Shown in pieces: positions 60,838 through 64,000 of a stretch of 64,000 nucleotides of DNA. The position numbers and the translations under genes were made by a program. The notes beneath the pieces were generated by a model that saw only the letters and a list, made by a program, of their open reading frames with translations, was not told the origin of the DNA and searched no databases. Source of the DNA: a bacterium (lineage in GTDB: Bacteria > Myxococcota_A > UBA9160 > UBA4427); NCBI GenBank assembly GCA_024742285.1, contig JANSYR010000018.1:61913-125912 (forward strand), in the 5' to 3' direction. How positions within the stretch are numbered: position 1 is the stretch's first letter; each line of letters opens with the position of its first letter.

Positions 60838-61796
60838 GCCGCCTCCCGTCGCGTCGCGGCGCGCAGGCGCGCCGATCGCGCGCGCGGGTTGCGCGCGATC
60901 TCGTCCTCCGAAGGCAGCACCGGCTTGCGCGTCAGCACTTCGAGGGTCGGAACGCGCCCGCATCGGCAGACCGGGAACGAGGGCGGGCAGTCGCAGCCCT
61001 TGGCTTCGCTTCGGAAGGTCTGCTTGACCAGGCGATCTTCGAGGCTGTGGTAGGCGATGACCGCGAGGCGCCCGCCCGGACGGAGGACGCGAATCGCAGC
61101 TTGCACGCCCTCCTCGAGGGCCGTGAGCTCGTCGTTCACCGCGATGCGCAGCGCCTGGAAGACGAGGGTTGCCGGGTTGTGACGCCGTCCGCGTCCGATG
61201 CCGAGCTCGCCGATCAGCGAGACGAGATCCGACGCCGTCTCGAGGGGCGCTTCGTCCCTTCGTGCGACGATCGCCTTCGCGAGGCGCCGGGAGCCCGGCA
61301 GCTGGCCATACTCCGAGAAGATCTTCTCGAGCGATTCGGGGTCGAGGCTCGCGAGGAGGGCGCTGGCGGTCGGCTTGTCGCCGTCGCCGTCCATGCGCAT
61401 GTCGAGCGGGCTCTCCCCCGGCGCGTCGCCGAAGCGGAAGCCGCGTCCGGGCTCGTCGAGCTGGTGGGAGGAGACGCCGAGGTCGAGAACGATGCCGTCG
61501 ATCTCGAGGGGCGCGAGATCCGCCGCGACGTCGTCGAGGCGGCGGAAGGAGGACTGGATCAGGCGAACACGTTCGCCGTATCCGGCCGCCTCGAGGCGCG
61601 CGCCCGCTTCGCGCAGGGCTTCGGCGTCGAGATCGAGGCCGATCAGCACGCCATCGGGCCCGGTTCGGTCCAGGATCGCGTGGGCGTGACCGCCGCCGCC
61701 GAGGGTCCCGTCGAGGATGACGGAACCGGGCTGGAGATCGAGGAATCCGAGGGTTTCGGCGAGAAGGACGGGTTCGTGGTAGGCCGTGGTCACCAC
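60834..61796 (-). CDS. rsmH: 16S rRNA (cytosine-1402-N4)-methyltransferase
   Basis: 320 aa SAM-dependent methyltransferase (MraW). Motifs: Y-H-E-P-V-L-L-A-E, D-G-T-L-G-G-G-G-H-A, V-L-D-L-G-V-S-S-H-Q-L, and V-I-A-Y-H-S-L-E-D-R. A Cys cluster (C-D-C-P...C-R-C-G) lies near the C-terminus as in many RsmH. GTG start at 61796 with GGAG just upstream. Separated from mraZ by an unusually long 275-nt structured gap. Confidence 0.96.
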   Translation of the reverse strand: MVTTAYHEPVLLAETLGFLDLQPGSVILDGTLGGGGHAHAILDRTGPDGVLIGLDLDAEALREAGARLEAAGYGERVRLIQSSFRRLDDVAADLAPLEIDGIVLDLGVSSHQLDEPGRGFRFGDAPGESPLDMRMDGDGDKPTASALLASLDPESLEKIFSEYGQLPGSRRLAKAIVARRDEAPLETASDLVSLIGELGIGRGRRHNPATLVFQALRIAVNDELTALEEGVQAAIRVLRPGGRLAVIAYHSLEDRLVKQTFRSEAKGCDCPPSFPVCRCGRVPTLEVLTRKPVLPSEDEIARNPRARSARLRAATRREAA

Positions 61797-61851
61797 TCCG
61801 GGTGCCTCTCGTCGATGTGGACCGTCAGGTCTCCTCGGATCGTCTCGCCCG

Positions 61852-61867
61852 CTCCCGGGACCGGGAG
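61852..61867 (-). other. Hairpin upstream of rsmH
   Basis: CTCCCG-GGAC-CGGGAG, a self-complementary 6-bp stem, lies in the leader about 55 nt before the rsmH start. It belongs to the structured mraZ-rsmH gap and may be coincidental in GC-rich DNA. Confidence 0.4.
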
Positions 61868-61931
61868 GAGGGGAGAGAACGAAGAGCGACTCGCGTCAGG
61901 TGAAGGCGGCGAGTGCGTCGTGAGAGAAGAT

Positions 61932-62047
61932 GTTGGGGCGTCCCGGGACACGTATCTTCGGCACGTACCCCCCAGTAACCGCGCCGGAGACCCTATGTGC
62001 CCCGGGAACACCCCAACCTCTCTCCTGGAGAGCGCTTCCCGGAAGAA
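61932..62047 (-). promoter_or_regulatory. Structured RNA element in the mraZ-rsmH gap
   Basis: On the minus strand the arms at 62017-61997 and 61951-61932 pair over 20 bp (two G-U pairs, one bulged U). The 45-nt apical region holds an inner GGCGCG / CGTGCC stem. Upstream are two small hairpins: CTCTC-CAG-GAGAG and CTTCC-CGG-GAAG-like. Together with 61852 this is a compact series of helices between the mraZ stop and the rsmH start. It could be an attenuator or a leader acting on the downstream dcw genes. Confidence 0.55.
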
Positions 62048-62071
62048 GGCTCCCCAGTCCCCCCAAAAAAG

Positions 62072-62518
62072 CTACGACCCCGAACTTCCCTGATTCAGGG
62101 ATCGCTTGATGTCTTCCAGGCCCATGACCGTTTCGGTCTGACCCGCTTCATAACGCGAGGGGCTCCAGATCTCGATTCGCTCGAGCACCCCCGCGACGAT
62201 GACGTTCTTCTCGAGTCCGGCGTGGTCGCGGAGAAAGCCGGGAACGAGGATTCGGCCCTGAGAGTCGACCGGGCAGGGCACGGACCCGGTGGCGTAGAAG
62301 CGGCGAAGTCGCTGGGCATCGGGATCGAGGCTGGACATTTCCATCAGTCGCTGCTCTTCGGCGGCCCACGTTTCCGCGGGAAAGAGCGCCAGGTGATCCT
62401 TCTCGTTGACCAGCATCGGTGGACTTTCCCCCGCACCTACCAGCTCGCCTCGGAACACTCGCGGAATGCTGAGTCGGCCCTTGGCGTCGATCGTGTGGTC
62501 ATGACGTCCGCGAAACAT
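62072..62518 (-). CDS. mraZ: Transcriptional repressor MraZ
   Basis: 148 aa AbrB-like DNA-binding protein with two tandem beta domains. D-A-K-G-R-L-S-I-P-R-V-F-R appears in the first, and D-S-Q-G-R-I-L-V-P-G-F-L-R in the second. MraZ represses its own dcw operon by binding GTGGG repeats upstream. Four such boxes lie at 62656-62702. It is the first gene of the dcw cluster. Start codon ATG at 62518. Confidence 0.96.
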   Translation of the reverse strand: MFRGRHDHTIDAKGRLSIPRVFRGELVGAGESPPMLVNEKDHLALFPAETWAAEEQRLMEMSSLDPDAQRLRRFYATGSVPCPVDSQGRILVPGFLRDHAGLEKNVIVAGVLERIEIWSPSRYEAGQTETVMGLEDIKRSLNQGSSGS

Positions 62519-62655
62519 CGTTCTACAAATGCCTCGCTGTCGGTCTCGATGATCAGGGCAGCTATGCTCTGATCAGGCTTGGTGGAATCGTCCGCTTGGT
62601 AGGTCCGGGATCGCTCTGTTCGAGTGGCTCCCGGCTCCACTTCGGCGGCGTTTCA

Positions 62656-62702
62656 TCCCACCGCGCCCCACTCGAATGACTTTCTATCCCACTTCGCCCC
62701 AC
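62656..62702 (-). promoter_or_regulatory. MraZ-box array upstream of mraZ
   Basis: Four minus-strand copies of GTGGGA/G: complement of 62656-62661, 62666-62671, 62687-62692 and 62697-62702. Spacings are 10, 21 and 10 nt, i.e. on one helical face. This matches the known MraZ operator. A possible promoter (TTGCGC then 18 nt then TAGAAA) overlaps the boxes, so binding would occlude RNA polymerase. Confidence 0.8.
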
Positions 62703-63235
62703 CCGCGCAAGGCGTAATCTCGCCCGCGCTCGATTTTTTTCGTGCTCCGCACAATTCCCCCCACGCCTTGTATCGATCGATCGAAGACGAGGCGAAAACG
62801 GCGCAGCGGAGCCAGGGACGTCCTCCCACCTGGGCTCGGGACGCAGGCCGAGCCGCCCACTTCGCACAAACGAGCGCGGTGCGTTCGGGCGAGGCGGTAG
62901 GCGGCAGGCGAAGGCGGTAGCGAAGGCAGAAGGAAAGGCGCGTGCGGCCTTGCGGCGCAAGGTGGATCCGATCGCGGCGCGCACGTCGACGCTCTTGCTT
63001 TGGGGGAGGACGTGGATCACGCCTCCGTGAGAGGGTGCGCGTCCCGCCTAACACCAAGCGGCTCGATGCGCGGCCGAGTGCGCGTTCCGTGATCGCCGTG
63101 TCCGCGGGAGAGCGTGCTCGAAAGGTGCCTACTCGAGCTCACTCAGCTTCTGGATGCCGAGTCGGGTGGTCTCGGGCAGCCTGCGCTCATGGGTGATCCG
63201 GGCTGCGCATCGTCGAACGGGCACGTCGCGGCCCT
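62703..63235. other. Gene-free stretch upstream of the dcw operator
   Basis: About 530 nt between the MraZ boxes and the stop of the thrombospondin-like protein. I see no credible gene. It contains a T-run near 62730 and otherwise unremarkable GC-rich sequence; further dcw promoters may lie here. Confidence 0.5.
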
Positions 63236-64000
63236 CTATGCGTGTCCCTCGCGGCCCGCGGCCAGGCGTAGCGCGCCCGCGACGACGCACGCGAGCATCA
63301 GCAGGATCCAGCCGAAGGGCGAACCCAACGGTACGGCGGGACTCTCCTCGCACGCCTCCGCCCCGGGCGACGAGAATGTGCCTGCCGGGCACGCCGTGCA
63401 CTCGGTTGAGCCCGGAGCGGCGGCGAAGGTGTCCGCGGGACACAGCGTGCACGACGTCTGATCTCCCTGGTCGGTGAACGAGCCCGGCGCGCAGGGCGTG
63501 CATCCGCCGAGATCGATGAAGCCGCCTGCTTCGCAGATGCACGCCTGCGTGTTGCAGGCCTGCGAGTCTGCCGGCCGCAACTCCGGGTCGCAGAGCGCGT
63601 CCGAGGCGACGTTCCCGAGCTCGTCCTCGCACACCACCGAGCGAGTCTGCGTTCCGCCACCGCAAGCCGCGGAGCAGGTTCCGTAGAGGCCGGTCACCCA
63701 GTCGTAGCTGCACGCTTGCGTGTTGCACGACTGCGTGTCTACCGGTCGCGATCCCGGATCGCAGAACGCATCGGCGACGACGTTGCCGAATCCGTCGTCA
63801 CATACGACGGAGCGCGTCTGCGTTCCGCCACCGCAGGCCGCGGAGCAGGTTCCGTAGGCGCCGGTCACCCAGTCGTAGCTGCACGCTTGCGTGTTGCACG
63901 ACTGCGTATCTACCGGTCGCGATCCCGGATCGCAGTATGCATCGGCGACGACGTTGCCGAATCCGTCGTCACATACGACGGAGCGCGTCTGCGTTCCGCC
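63236..64000 (-). CDS. Exported protein with thrombospondin type-1-like repeats, C-terminal part
   Basis: The gene begins beyond the right edge; 254 residues and the stop are visible. Repeats of 57 aa (171 nt) read W-V-T-G-x-Y-G-T-C-S-A-A-C-G-G-G-T-Q-T-R, the TSP1 core, ending S-C-N-T-Q-A-C. Two and a half units are visible, the outer two almost identical at DNA level. After them come Cys-rich G-C-T-P-C-A-P-G-S-F and T-A-C-P-A-G-T-F modules resembling GCC2/GCC3 repeats. The C-terminus is a Pro-Leu-Gly motif, one membrane helix (G-W-I-L-L-M-L-A-C-V-V-A-G-A-L) and a basic end. Probably a surface adhesin. Confidence 0.8.
   Translation of the reverse strand, partial: GGTQTRSVVCDDGFGNVVADAYCDPGSRPVDTQSCNTQACSYDWVTGAYGTCSAACGGGTQTRSVVCDDGFGNVVADAFCDPGSRPVDTQSCNTQACSYDWVTGLYGTCSAACGGGTQTRSVVCEDELGNVASDALCDPELRPADSQACNTQACICEAGGFIDLGGCTPCAPGSFTDQGDQTSCTLCPADTFAAAPGSTECTACPAGTFSSPGAEACEESPAVPLGSPFGWILLMLACVVAGALRLAAGREGHA

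Noticed and set aside
62653..63057. Minus-strand frame upstream of mraZ
   Set aside because: It reads through the MraZ-box array, has Arg-rich random composition and no Shine-Dalgarno.
63129..63728. Second minus-strand frame in the thrombospondin-like region
   Set aside because: It is an out-of-frame reading of the repeat DNA, rich in Arg/His; the 63236-64000 frame carries regular Cys spacing.
63488..64000. CRISPR-like periodicity
   Set aside because: Period is 171 nt, in frame with coding TSP1 repeats; no short repeats with unique spacers.

Overview
The window is very GC-rich chromosomal DNA from a Gram-negative bacterium. Outer-membrane-type proteins, PEP-CTERM anchors, frequent GTG/TTG starts, a sigma-70 factor with a non-conserved insertion and a PASTA-tailed FtsI point towards a deltaproteobacterial or Myxococcota-like lineage. 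I cannot fix the taxon from sequence alone. No phage, IS element, CRISPR array, tRNA or rRNA was seen. The one clear RNA gene is RNase P RNA (rnpB).

Layout. 1-4.1 kb: start of purN, metF, a PfkB sugar/nucleoside kinase, an L-2-hydroxyglutarate-oxidase-like flavoprotein and a DUF4166-type protein. 4.1-10.3 kb: a PP2C-like phosphatase divergent from a short DHp/degenerate-ATPase protein, an acyl desaturase, typA, a CBS-domain remnant, a PhyH dioxygenase and a coiled-coil protein. 10.4-19 kb: an alpha-carbonic anhydrase, a ThrH-like phosphatase, uppP, a LysR regulator, two convergent PEP-CTERM-type proteins and a sigma-70 factor. 20-23 kb: an SLC13-like permease with RCK domains, an ArgA-like acetyltransferase, rnpB. 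23.7-30 kb: an HxlR-SCP2 regulator, two acyl-CoA dehydrogenases, a sulfotransferase and an MFS permease. 29.8-33.2 kb: a compact catabolic-looking operon (MarR, TauD dioxygenase, two cupins, amidohydrolase). 33.2-43.9 kb: a quinone oxidoreductase, an ABC exporter, ndk, a 29-residue membrane peptide gene with its own terminator, an enoyl-CoA hydratase relative, a DUF5916 outer-membrane protein, an APH-type kinase and a HAD phosphatase.

44-62.5 kb is a complete division and cell wall (dcw) cluster on the minus strand: mraZ-rsmH-ftsL-ftsI-murE-murF-mraY-murD-ftsW-murG-murC-murB-ftsQ-ftsA-ftsZ. Many junctions overlap by 4 nt (ATGA/GTGA) and ddl is absent. Four GTGGGA/G boxes lie upstream of mraZ, as expected for MraZ autoregulation, and a bidirectional terminator follows ftsZ. 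uppP at 12.4 kb serves the same lipid-II cycle. The window ends inside a secreted protein with thrombospondin type-1-like repeats.

The most unusual features are non-coding. First, a dispersed intergenic repeat family (six full copies, several half copies) has constant flanks around two hairpins whose arms change in a compensatory way. Second, a 20-bp-stem structure with accessory hairpins lies in the 275-nt mraZ-rsmH gap. Third, a hairpin appears to sequester the ribosome-binding site of a PEP-CTERM gene. Fourth, a perfect 7-bp inverted repeat sits upstream of the HxlR-SCP2 regulator.
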